A program made the position numbers and the translations under genes. The notes under the pieces are model-generated. The model searched no databases, was not told where the DNA came from, and worked only from the letters and a program-made list of their open reading frames with translations. Shown here piece by piece: positions 1 to 7,335 of a DNA stretch of 7,335 nt. Every line of letters begins with the position of its first letter. The stretch's first letter is position 1. This DNA comes from Burkholderiaceae bacterium (GTDB lineage Bacteria; Pseudomonadota; Gammaproteobacteria; Burkholderiales; Burkholderiaceae), in NCBI GenBank assembly GCA_025057735.1, contig JANWUU010000281.1, positions 1 through 7,335 of the forward strand, written 5' to 3'.

Positions 1-1
1 C

Positions 2-547
2 GGGCTCGCGGGCGCGCGCGGCGACCGCATCGCGCGCGCGGCGCGCACCAGCGAGCGGATGGTCTACTACTACTTCGGCAGCAAGGAGGGGCTGTTTCGC
101 GCCGTGCTGGAAGCGGCGTACCTGTCGCTGCAGCAGGCCGAGCGCTCGCTTGAGCTAGACCACTTGCCGCCGGAACAGGCGCTTGATGCGTTTTGCCGCT
201 TCGTGTGGCGCTACTACCTGGAACACCCGGAATTCATCGGGCTCGTCAACACCGAGAATCTTTACCGCGCCGAGCATTTGCAGCGCTCGCCGCACCTGGC
301 CGAGCTGGTCTCGCCGGTGGTCGAACTGCTGCGCGCGCTGCTGGCGCGTGGTGTGCGCGCCGGGGTTTTCCGCAGCGGCATCGACCCGGTGCAGCTTTAC
401 ATCGCGATTGCCGCGCTCGGATACTTCTACCTATCAAACAGCGCCACGCTGTCCGCTGTGCTTGGGCGCGACCTGCGCGCGCCGCAGCATCGCGAGGCGC
501 ACTGGCGCGCCGCCGCCGAGATGATCCGCCGCTTCGTCTGCGTCTGA
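2..547 (+). CDS. TetR/AcrR-family transcriptional regulator, 5' end cut by window edge
   Basis: The reading frame is open from base 2, and 181 residues are visible. They begin inside the N-terminal helix-turn-helix domain. Fragment residues 4-32 carry the TetR signature: a G-A-R-G-D-R-I-A turn, the A-x-T-S-E-R-M segment, then the recognition helix and YYYFGSKEGLF. About 25-30 residues are missing upstream, so the ATG at base 59 is internal, because the DNA-binding domain already begins before it. The rest is an all-helical ligand/dimer domain. Residues 83-97 (NTENLYRAEHLQRSP) resemble the conserved segment of one common TetR C-terminal subfamily. The protein should act as a dimeric repressor binding a palindromic operator and released by a small ligand. 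Neither ligand nor target can be read here; the usual target, an adjacent gene, would lie left of the window. The stop lies 4 bp from the convergent HAD remnant. Family is sure, function unknown. Confidence 0.93.
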   Translation, partial: GLAGARGDRIARAARTSERMVYYYFGSKEGLFRAVLEAAYLSLQQAERSLELDHLPPEQALDAFCRFVWRYYLEHPEFIGLVNTENLYRAEHLQRSPHLAELVSPVVELLRALLARGVRAGVFRSGIDPVQLYIAIAALGYFYLSNSATLSAVLGRDLRAPQHREAHWRAAAEMIRRFVCV

Positions 548-551
548 GCCG

Positions 552-1100
552 TCATTCGAACTGGGAAACAAGCACCATGCGCTCGGCCCAGTAGGTCACA
601 TCCTGCAGCGTCACTGGGCCGTCGCGCGGCGGCTCGGGCAGGGCGGGCAGCACGCCGCGGCGGGTATCAAAGCCCGGGCCAATCGCGATGGCGTCTTGCA
701 CTGTGATGTTCGGAAAGCAGTAGCGGCGCATGACGATGACCGGTACGCGCGCGGCAAGCGCGGCGGCTACGCCGCCCGGGGAGTCCTCCACCGTCACCGT
801 CTGCAGCGGATCAATCTGCAGCGCGGCAAGCGCCATCATCGCCGCGTAAAAAAGCTCTGCGCGTATAGGGCGGCGGCGATATGGCCGCGCGGGGCCGGCG
901 CATCGCTGCGGTTGCGCATGGGGTGCAGAATCCGCGTGCGGTCGCCCGTGCTGCGCGGCACGCGGCTGTCGTGCGCTTCATCCCAGCGCCACCGAATGCC
1001 GAGCACCTTGAAGGCGAGGTTGAAATACCGGATGGCCGTCTCGTTTCGTCTGCGCCAGCGTTTCATCGACATCCGACAGCAACGGCTGCTTGCGCGACAT
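552..1100 (-). pseudogene. Decayed HAD-superfamily phosphatase (CbbY/phosphoglycolate phosphatase-like)
   Basis: Three pieces of one HAD-IA hydrolase lie in order on the minus strand. Piece 1, from the ATG at 1100, reads LLSDVDETLAQTKRDGH. It matches the CbbY start, with DxDGT changed to DVDET (1073-1059) and L-A-x-T-x-R-D-G-H intact. The frame then shifts by one base near 1025-1034. Piece 2 reads YFNLAF, G-I-R-W-R-W-D-E and S-T-G-D-R-T-R-I-L-H, matching the family's FN.AF, W.WD and TGGKERI.H segments. Piece 3 (848-552) begins in a third register at a run of six T (848-853) and carries motif IV, VEDSPGG (about 791-771), and the family C-terminus, VTLQDVTYWAER. About 85-90 residues that should lie between pieces 2 and 3 are absent, including motif II (Ser/Thr) and motif III (Lys). 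The remnant is near 183 codons against roughly 230-255 normally. Without these motifs it cannot be an active phosphatase. An in-frame ATG at 1121 is an alternative original start. Identification rests on remembered family patterns. Confidence 0.8.
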
Positions 1101-1199
1101 GTTTTGCTGCCACCGATGCATCCAATTTACGCGCAGGCGGGAGAGCGCGAAGAAGTGGGGCGTTATGCCGGTTTCAATGAGCGGCGTTGAAGCTGCGCT

Positions 1200-2732
1200 T
1201 TATTTGCGCAGCTCCTCGCTACGGCGGCCGCTGCGTGTTGCTTCTTGGCGCTCTTCTTTCAGTTGCGCGGTGAGCTGCCGCAGGCGGGCGTCGACTTCGG
1301 AAAGTACGTAGAAGTCGGCATCTGCCGCCTTGCGCGCTAGTTGCAGCTGTTCGATTGCGGCGGCAGTAGCTCCCATCGTCGCGTACAGTTCAGCCGTGGC
1401 CTGGTGGTGCAGCGTACGCTGGTTTAGCGCTGCGTAGCTGCGGGCGAGCGCTTCATAATAGCGACCGTCGCTGCGGGGCAGCGCGATCTGCTCGCGCAGA
1501 TAGGCGATGGCCTCCGCATGTCGGCCGGCCTGCTGCAGCAGGTCCACGTAATTGAGCGCGGTGGCGCGCGAGACCGGATAGCGGGTCGTGGCCTCGCGCG
1601 CCAGCGCGAGCGCTGCCTCGCGCTCCTGCGGCGTCGTGGCGGCGGCAAAGCGCGCCTGTGCTAACAACTTGTCCAGCATTGGCGCCGGCGCGGCGGTGCG
1701 TTGGCGCGCTGCCTGCGCGTTGTCTACCGCGGCCTTTACCTCGCCGAGCCGCAGCTGCGCAAGCGCCAGCCCATAGTAAGCGGCGGCCTCGGAGGAGGCG
1801 GTGCGGTTAGCAAGTTGTGCCGCAAAATGGGCGCGTGCGTCGCGCAGCCCTTGCAGCGATTCATCCTGGAGAATGCGCAGCCGCGCCCGCGTCAGCAGAA
1901 ACTCCAGGCTGTCTAGACGCTGGCGAGCACGCGTCTCGCGTAAGCGGTTCTGCATGTCGCCGATGCGCTCCACCGTCAGCGGGTGGGTGCGCAGGTAGGC
2001 CGGCGCGGCGGATTCGTAAATGCGCGAACCTTGCTGCAGTCGGTTAAAAAATGAAACCATCGCCGCCGGGTCGAAGCCAGCTGCCGCCAGGATGTTGAAG
2101 CCGACGCGGTCGGCCTCGCGTTCGGCCTCGCGCGAGAAGTTCAGCTGCTGCTGGATTGCCGCCGCCTGCCCGCCCACGATGGCGGCCTGCGATAGTTGCG
2201 CCGCCGAGGAGGAGTTGCTGCGCGCCGCCAGCAGCGCCAGCAGCAGTGCGCCGATGGCAATGGCGGTGGACTCGCGGCTCTTGGCCAGCATGCGCGCGAT
2301 GTGGCGCTGCTCGACGTGGCCGATCTCGTGCGCCAGCACGGCGGCCAGCTCGGATTCGCTCTGCGCGGCCAGCACCAATCCGGTGTGCACGCCGATGAAT
2401 CCACCCGGCAGCGCAAAGGCATTCAACGTGGGATCGCGCACGAGGAAAAAGGAAAAATCCATGTGCCGCGCGCCGCTGGCGGCAACCAATTGGTAGCCGA
2501 GGTTGTTTAGGTACTCGGTGGCATCCGGATCCGGCAGATAGGAAGGATCGCGCTGCGCCTGGCGCATGATCGCCTCACCGAGCTTGCGCTCGTTGGCGGG
2601 GGAGAGGTCGTCGGCGGCGGCATCGCCGAGTGCTGGCAGCTCGATATGCGACGCCTGCGCGCGCAGTGTTGGCGGCGTGCTCAACGCGCAGGCTACGGTC
2701 AGGCAGACGGAGCGCAGCAAGATTCGGTTCAT
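1200..2732 (-). CDS. Periplasmic M48-family zinc metalloprotease with TPR tail (BepA/YfgC-like)
   Basis: This 510-residue protein starts with a Sec signal peptide: basic MNRILLR, a hydrophobic core, and an A-Q-A site ending at residue 27. The M48 peptidase domain spans about 45-265. It has the zinc motif HEIGH (135-139, with Glu136 catalytic) and the third ligand in EREAD (Glu204). His250, in LRTHPLT, lies where E. coli BepA has a His that caps the zinc in its resting state. Residues 156-170 are hydrophobic. From about 275 to 490 the chain is alanine-rich helical hairpins, typical of the TPR region that docks BepA on the BAM and Lpt outer-membrane machinery; the last 20 residues are charged and probably disordered. 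BepA, about 487 residues, degrades stalled outer-membrane proteins and aids LptD maturation. The same role is inferred here, so I give no gene symbol. No clear ribosome site precedes the ATG. The start is fixed by the signal peptide. It is divergent from moaC across 94 bp. Confidence 0.93.
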   Translation of the reverse strand: MNRILLRSVCLTVACALSTPPTLRAQASHIELPALGDAAADDLSPANERKLGEAIMRQAQRDPSYLPDPDATEYLNNLGYQLVAASGARHMDFSFFLVRDPTLNAFALPGGFIGVHTGLVLAAQSESELAAVLAHEIGHVEQRHIARMLAKSRESTAIAIGALLLALLAARSNSSSAAQLSQAAIVGGQAAAIQQQLNFSREAEREADRVGFNILAAAGFDPAAMVSFFNRLQQGSRIYESAAPAYLRTHPLTVERIGDMQNRLRETRARQRLDSLEFLLTRARLRILQDESLQGLRDARAHFAAQLANRTASSEAAAYYGLALAQLRLGEVKAAVDNAQAARQRTAAPAPMLDKLLAQARFAAATTPQEREAALALAREATTRYPVSRATALNYVDLLQQAGRHAEAIAYLREQIALPRSDGRYYEALARSYAALNQRTLHHQATAELYATMGATAAAIEQLQLARKAADADFYVLSEVDARLRQLTAQLKEERQEATRSGRRSEELRK

Positions 2733-2759
2733 GGGGGCGGCAGCGGGCAGTGCTGTTTG

Positions 2760-2766
2760 TATGATA
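2760..2766. promoter_or_regulatory. Candidate shared -10 element between the M48 protease and moaC genes
   Basis: The 94-bp gap between the divergent starts holds one good -10 candidate. It reads TATGAT on the plus strand (2760-2765) and TATCAT on the minus strand (2766-2761). Each matches TATAAT at five of six positions, because TATGATA is nearly symmetric. Predicted start points would give a moaC leader of about 55 nt and a protease leader of about 20 nt. I see no good -35 box on either side, so the call rests on the -10 alone. Confidence 0.4.
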
Positions 2767-2826
2767 GAGGGGCATTGCGGCCCATTTGCGCCTCAAACTG
2801 TTTCCATCTGTGCTGTGAGCGCCTCT

Positions 2827-3309
2827 ATGAGCGAATTGACTCATTTCGATGCCGGCGGCGCCGCGCACATGGTGGATATTGGCGATAAAGCCGTTACGCA
2901 TCGCGTGGCGGTGGCCGGCGGCCGTATCCGGATGCAGCCCGACACATGGGCGCTGGTGCGCGCCGGTAATGCGCAAAAGGGGGACGTGCTTGGCGTGGCT
3001 CGGATCGCTGCGATCCAGGCGGCCAAGAAAACCGCTGAGCTGATTCCCCTGTGCCATCCGTTGGCGATCACGCGCATTGCGGTCGATTTCGCGCTCGACG
3101 AGTCGCAGCACGCGATCGATTGCCGCGCGCAGGTGGAGACGCGCGGCCAGACCGGTGTGGAGATGGAAGCGTTGACCGCGGTTTCGGTGGCGCTGCTCAC
3201 CATCTATGACATGTGCAAGGCGGTGGACCGCGGCATGACAATCGAGTCGGTGCGCCTGCTCGAAAAGCGTGGCGGCAAGAGCGGACCGTGGCGCGCGCCG
3301 GCTGGCTAA
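2827..3309 (+). CDS. moaC: Cyclic pyranopterin monophosphate synthase MoaC
   Basis: MoaC acts in the cytoplasm at the first stage of molybdenum cofactor synthesis, converting the MoaA product 3',8-cH2GTP into cyclic pyranopterin monophosphate. The 160-residue product has the full family pattern: MVDIGDK (15-21), KGDVL (51-55), AAKKT then LIPLCHPL (65-79), [22 protein letters not shown] (111-132), and a GGKSG tail (149-153). The catalytic residues known from E. coli fall at the same numbers here: Lys51, His77, Asp128 and Lys131. Length is normal. The ATG at 2827 is chosen because MoaC proteins begin just before a T-H-F-D-x-x-G segment. The frame stays open farther upstream (an in-frame ATG at 2761), but that codon lies inside the predicted promoter. 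Only a weak GAG (about 2817-2819) serves as ribosome site. No other moa or moe gene is nearby; the gene ends 18 bp from the convergent oxidoreductase. Confidence 0.98.
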   Translation: MSELTHFDAGGAAHMVDIGDKAVTHRVAVAGGRIRMQPDTWALVRAGNAQKGDVLGVARIAAIQAAKKTAELIPLCHPLAITRIAVDFALDESQHAIDCRAQVETRGQTGVEMEALTAVSVALLTIYDMCKAVDRGMTIESVRLLEKRGGKSGPWRAPAG

Positions 3310-3327
3310 GGGTGACCGCAACGCGCC

Positions 3328-4482
3328 TCAGATCACGTTGGCTTCGATTAGCGGCGTGCCCTGCACGATCCGCTCCGCAGATAGCGGCGTCAGATCAAGC
3401 GTGCGGTAGCGGCCGGTGGCAATCCGTTCGGCGATCGCACAGCCGACAGCCGGTGCGTGCTGAATACCATGGCCGGAGAAGCCGCAGGCGACATACGCGC
3501 CGGGTGCGCCGGGCAGCGGCCCGACGATGCCGTTGCAGTCGAAGGTATTGAGCTCGTAATAGCCGGCCCAGGCGCCGCTGACGTGCAGCGCTTCGAAGGC
3601 GGGCACGCGCGCGGCCAGACGCGGCCAGATGAAAGTCTCGAACAGGCCGTGGTCGATGTCCTCCAGCGGGGCGTCGTCGCGATCCTCGCCGCGCGGCGGC
3701 GCGCCGCAGATGAAACCGCGCCCTTCGGGGCGGAACCACACGCCGCTCGGGTCGATCACCAGAGGGCAGTCCGGTAGCGACACCGGGGCGGTGAACACGA
3801 ACACGTCGCGTTTGCGCGCCGCCACCGGCAGCGCAAAGCCAAGCTGGCGCGCAAGCGGTGCGCTCCACGCGCCGGCGGCGATTAGCAGCGCATCGCCAGT
3901 GATCCGCTCACCGGTGGCCGTGCGCACCGTCACGGCCGATGCGGCCGCGACTTCCCGGACGTCGGCGGTGAGATAGCGTGCGCCCAGTGCGATCGCCTTG
4001 CGGCGCAACGCCTGCAGCAGCCCGTAGCCGTCGAACCAACCTTCGCCGGACTGTCCGAGACTGCCGGCGGCCAGATCGTGCGTGGCGAGCCACGGGAAGC
4101 GCTGCGCCACCTGCGCCGGCGTCAGCAGCGCGATCGCCGCGCCGCATTGCGTCTGCAAGGCGTGGTTGCGCGCAAGCGTGGCCTGGCCAGCGGCGGTGGC
4201 CAAATACAAATAGCCGCGCTCGGTCAGCGCCAGGTCGGGGCGCTCGTTGCCGACGGCCAGTTCGTCGGCAGCGCGCCGCAGAAAGGCGAAGCTCCACTGC
4301 GAGAGCCGGATGTTGATGGGGGTGGAGAACTGCTGGCGGATCGAACTGGCCGACAGCGCACTGGATGCGCGCCGGTAGGCGGGATCGCGCTCGCAGACGG
4401 TGACGCGCGCGCCGAAGTCGCGCGCCAGGAAGTACGCCGCGGCCGATCCGATCGCGCCGCCGCCGACGATCAGCACGTGCAC
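3328..4482 (-). CDS. FAD-dependent oxidoreductase, DAO family (FOXRED1/sarcosine oxidase-like)
   Basis: The 384-residue protein starts at once with a Rossmann dinucleotide motif, LIVGGGAIGSAAA (4-16), followed by Glu31 at the end of the second strand, the usual ligand of the FAD ribose. LLIAAGAWS (199-207) is the second FAD contact. The C-terminal segment ACGFSGHGIQHAPAVG (332-347) is the typical flavin-side closing loop of the DAO fold. GVWFRPEGRGFICG (247-260) and AGYYELNTFDCNGIVGP (306-322) resemble the FOXRED1-like and dimethylglycine/sarcosine dehydrogenase branch. Such enzymes oxidise the C-N bond of an amino acid or secondary amine to an imine, giving electrons to oxygen or a carrier; the substrate is not readable here. 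No signal peptide or membrane segment is seen, so it is probably cytoplasmic. The GTG start is set by a strong GGAGG eight bases upstream and by the need to keep the FAD motif. The frame stays open far upstream only as antisense to the next gene. Confidence 0.9.
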   Translation of the reverse strand: MHVLIVGGGAIGSAAAYFLARDFGARVTVCERDPAYRRASSALSASSIRQQFSTPINIRLSQWSFAFLRRAADELAVGNERPDLALTERGYLYLATAAGQATLARNHALQTQCGAAIALLTPAQVAQRFPWLATHDLAAGSLGQSGEGWFDGYGLLQALRRKAIALGARYLTADVREVAAASAVTVRTATGERITGDALLIAAGAWSAPLARQLGFALPVAARKRDVFVFTAPVSLPDCPLVIDPSGVWFRPEGRGFICGAPPRGEDRDDAPLEDIDHGLFETFIWPRLAARVPAFEALHVSGAWAGYYELNTFDCNGIVGPLPGAPGAYVACGFSGHGIQHAPAVGCAIAERIATGRYRTLDLTPLSAERIVQGTPLIEANVI

Positions 4483-4490
4483 GCGGTCAG

Positions 4491-4495
4491 CCTCC
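4491..4495 (-). promoter_or_regulatory. Ribosome binding site that fixes the GTG start of the FAD oxidoreductase
   Basis: Read on the minus strand, AGGGAGG is followed eight bases after its last G by GTG (4482-4480), then by codons for HVLIVGGG. This is the strongest Shine-Dalgarno sequence seen in the window. A second GTG two codons on (4476) is less well spaced. The open frame continues upstream for 394 codons, so this site decides the start. Confidence 0.8.
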
Positions 4496-4496
4496 C

Positions 4497-4502
4497 TACA
4501 AT
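4497..4502 (+). promoter_or_regulatory. Candidate -10 box for the ornithine cyclodeaminase-family gene
   Basis: TACAAT matches TATAAT at five of six positions and ends seven bases before the ATG at 4510. Transcription would then begin on or one base before that A, giving a leaderless mRNA. This agrees with the absence of any ribosome site before the gene. No good -35 is seen at the right distance (CACGTG at 4474-4479 is not a match). The ATG at 4501 overlaps the box and would not be transcribed from it. Confidence 0.4.
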
Positions 4503-4509
4503 GCCGCGC

Positions 4510-5454
4510 ATGGCCCGATTGTATGCAGCCGACCAGGTACATGCGGCGCTGCCGTTCGTACCGCTGATGGAGGCGCTGGCGCAGGGTTTCGCGCGCGGCG
4601 CGCAGGTGCCGCTGCGCCACGTGCACCGGCTCGACGCGCGCGACCTGCTGCTGCTGATGCCGGCCTGGCGCGACGACCGTGCGCAGGACGGCGGCGCGCT
4701 TGGCGTCAAATGCGTGACCGTGATGCCGCAGGCGGCGGCGCGCGGCGGCGCCACGGTGGCGGCCACGTACCTGCTGTTCGACCGCGCCACCGGCGCGCTG
4801 CGCGCGGTGCTCGATGGCGAGGCGCTGACGCTGCGACGCACGGCAGCGGTCTCGGCGCTCGCGGCGCGGTATCTGGCGCGTGCCGATGCGCGCAGCCTGC
4901 TGGTGATCGGCGCCGGCAAGCTCGCTCCATACCTGCTGCGCGCGCACTGCGCGGCGCGGCCATCCTTGCGCACAGTGCGAATCTGGGCACGCCGGCCGGA
5001 GGCGGCGCAGCGCGCGGTGCAGATGCTGCGTGCGGAGGGCCTGCCGGTGGAAGCAGCACAGGACCTCGAAGCGGCCGTTCGAGAGGCCGATATCGTGAGC
5101 TGCGCGACCACGGCCGAGGCGCCGATTGTGCGCGGCGCGTGGCTTGCGGCTGGCACGCATCTGGATCTGGTGGGCGGCTTCACGCCGACCATGCGCGAGG
5201 CCGACGATGCGGCGGTGGCGCGCGCCCGCATCGCGGTCGATACCTATGCCGGTGCACTGGCGGAGGCCGGTGACATCACGCAGCCGCTGCAACGCGGCGT
5301 CATTACGCGGGCGCAGATCGTGGCCGAACTGGCGCAACTGGTGCGCGGGGAGGTCACCGGCCGCACCGATGCGACGCAGGTGACGCTGTTCAAGTCCGTC
5401 GGCACTGCGCTGGCGGATCTCGCCGCCGCCGAGCTTGTGGTGCGCGGCGGCTGA
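4510..5454 (+). CDS. Ornithine cyclodeaminase/mu-crystallin family protein, probable cyclic imino-acid reductase
   Basis: The 314-residue product has the family's landmarks in order: GVKCVTVMP (65-73, with Lys67 at the expected substrate-carboxylate position), a TLRRTAA segment (107-113), the NAD(P) motif VIGAGKLAP (132-140, usually VIGTGxQA), VSCATT (196-201), DLVGGFTPTMREADD (219-233) and LFKSVGTALADLAAAELV (293-310). True ornithine cyclodeaminases have a GDCPGK segment with a catalytic Asp where GGFTPTMRE stands here. The GAFTP/GGFTP form is known from reductases of delta-1-pyrroline-2-carboxylate and delta-1-piperideine-2-carboxylate, which give L-proline and L-pipecolate. I therefore infer an NAD(P)H imino-acid reductase; ketimine reductase or amino-acid dehydrogenase activity is also possible. 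The ATG at 4510 is preferred over the in-frame ATG at 4501 because the likely -10 box overlaps the latter. No ribosome site is seen. Its divergent neighbour makes imines, which fits a shared amino-acid pathway. Confidence 0.88.
   Translation: MARLYAADQVHAALPFVPLMEALAQGFARGAQVPLRHVHRLDARDLLLLMPAWRDDRAQDGGALGVKCVTVMPQAAARGGATVAATYLLFDRATGALRAVLDGEALTLRRTAAVSALAARYLARADARSLLVIGAGKLAPYLLRAHCAARPSLRTVRIWARRPEAAQRAVQMLRAEGLPVEAAQDLEAAVREADIVSCATTAEAPIVRGAWLAAGTHLDLVGGFTPTMREADDAAVARARIAVDTYAGALAEAGDITQPLQRGVITRAQIVAELAQLVRGEVTGRTDATQVTLFKSVGTALADLAAAELVVRGG
4518..4523 (-). promoter_or_regulatory. Candidate -10 box for the FAD oxidoreductase gene
   Basis: On the minus strand the sequence reads TACAAT, five of six matches to TATAAT. 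Transcription would begin near 4511 and give a leader of about 29 nt holding the GGAGG ribosome site. The box lies inside codons 3-5 of the divergent gene. The -35 region is weak, so the call rests on the -10 and the sensible leader length. Confidence 0.35.
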
Positions 5455-5467
5455 CCGCCGCCCAGCC

Positions 5468-7335
<1,868 letters not shown>

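Noticed and set aside
8..47. GC-alternating tract at the left edge, possible Z-DNA or repeat
   Set aside because: It is explained by Arg/Ala codons of the TetR DNA-binding domain in GC-rich DNA.
696..1190. Plus-strand frame of 164 codons over the HAD remnant
   Set aside because: R/H-rich translation without family features, while the minus strand clearly holds ordered HAD motifs.
2566..2826. Longer moaC start (in-frame ATGs at 2566 or 2761)
   Set aside because: The extension overlaps the protease coding region or the likely promoter and has no counterpart in MoaC proteins, which are about 160 residues.
2575..3321. 248-codon minus-strand frame opposite moaC
   Set aside because: Shadow of moaC: R/H-rich, no recognisable domain, while moaC on the other strand is intact with all catalytic residues.
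4078..4500. Upstream in-frame extension of the cyclodeaminase-family gene on the plus strand
   Set aside because: It is antisense to the FAD oxidoreductase, and the family normally begins with a short segment like the one starting at 4510.

Overview
The window is about 63-68% GC by eye, has short intergenic gaps, and carries genes and neighbour pairs (M48 protease with TPR tail next to moaC, gst divergent from purB) typical of a betaproteobacterium, most likely Burkholderiales. This placement is an inference from gene content and protein style, not from a marker gene. I see no rRNA, tRNA, CRISPR array, insertion sequence or phage gene. It looks like ordinary chromosome, and I found no convincing new biological system.

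Layout, left to right: the 3' part of a TetR-type regulator (+, cut by the window edge); a decayed HAD phosphatase of the CbbY type (-); a periplasmic BepA-like M48 zinc protease with a TPR tail (-); moaC for molybdenum cofactor synthesis (+, divergent from the protease); an FAD-dependent amino-acid/amine oxidoreductase of the DAO family (-); an ornithine cyclodeaminase/mu-crystallin family dehydrogenase, probably an imino-acid reductase (+, start codons only 27 bp apart from its divergent partner); a glutathione S-transferase (-); and the first 374 codons of purB, adenylosuccinate lyase (+, cut by the right edge).

The genes alternate as divergent and convergent pairs, so nearly every intergenic gap is either a shared promoter region (protease/moaC, oxidoreductase/reductase, gst/purB) or a short convergent junction (TetR/HAD, moaC/oxidoreductase, reductase/gst). 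The FAD oxidoreductase and the imino-acid reductase are the one plausible functional pair: one oxidises an amine to an imine, the other reduces cyclic imines. MoaC, the protease and PurB are housekeeping functions with no evident link to each other.

The points most worth a second look are the HAD pseudogene, which shows a frameshift and a large internal deletion meeting at a T6 run; the overlapping face-to-face promoters and apparent leaderless start at the oxidoreductase/reductase pair; the symmetric -10 box shared by the protease and moaC; and the inverted repeats in the gst/purB gap.
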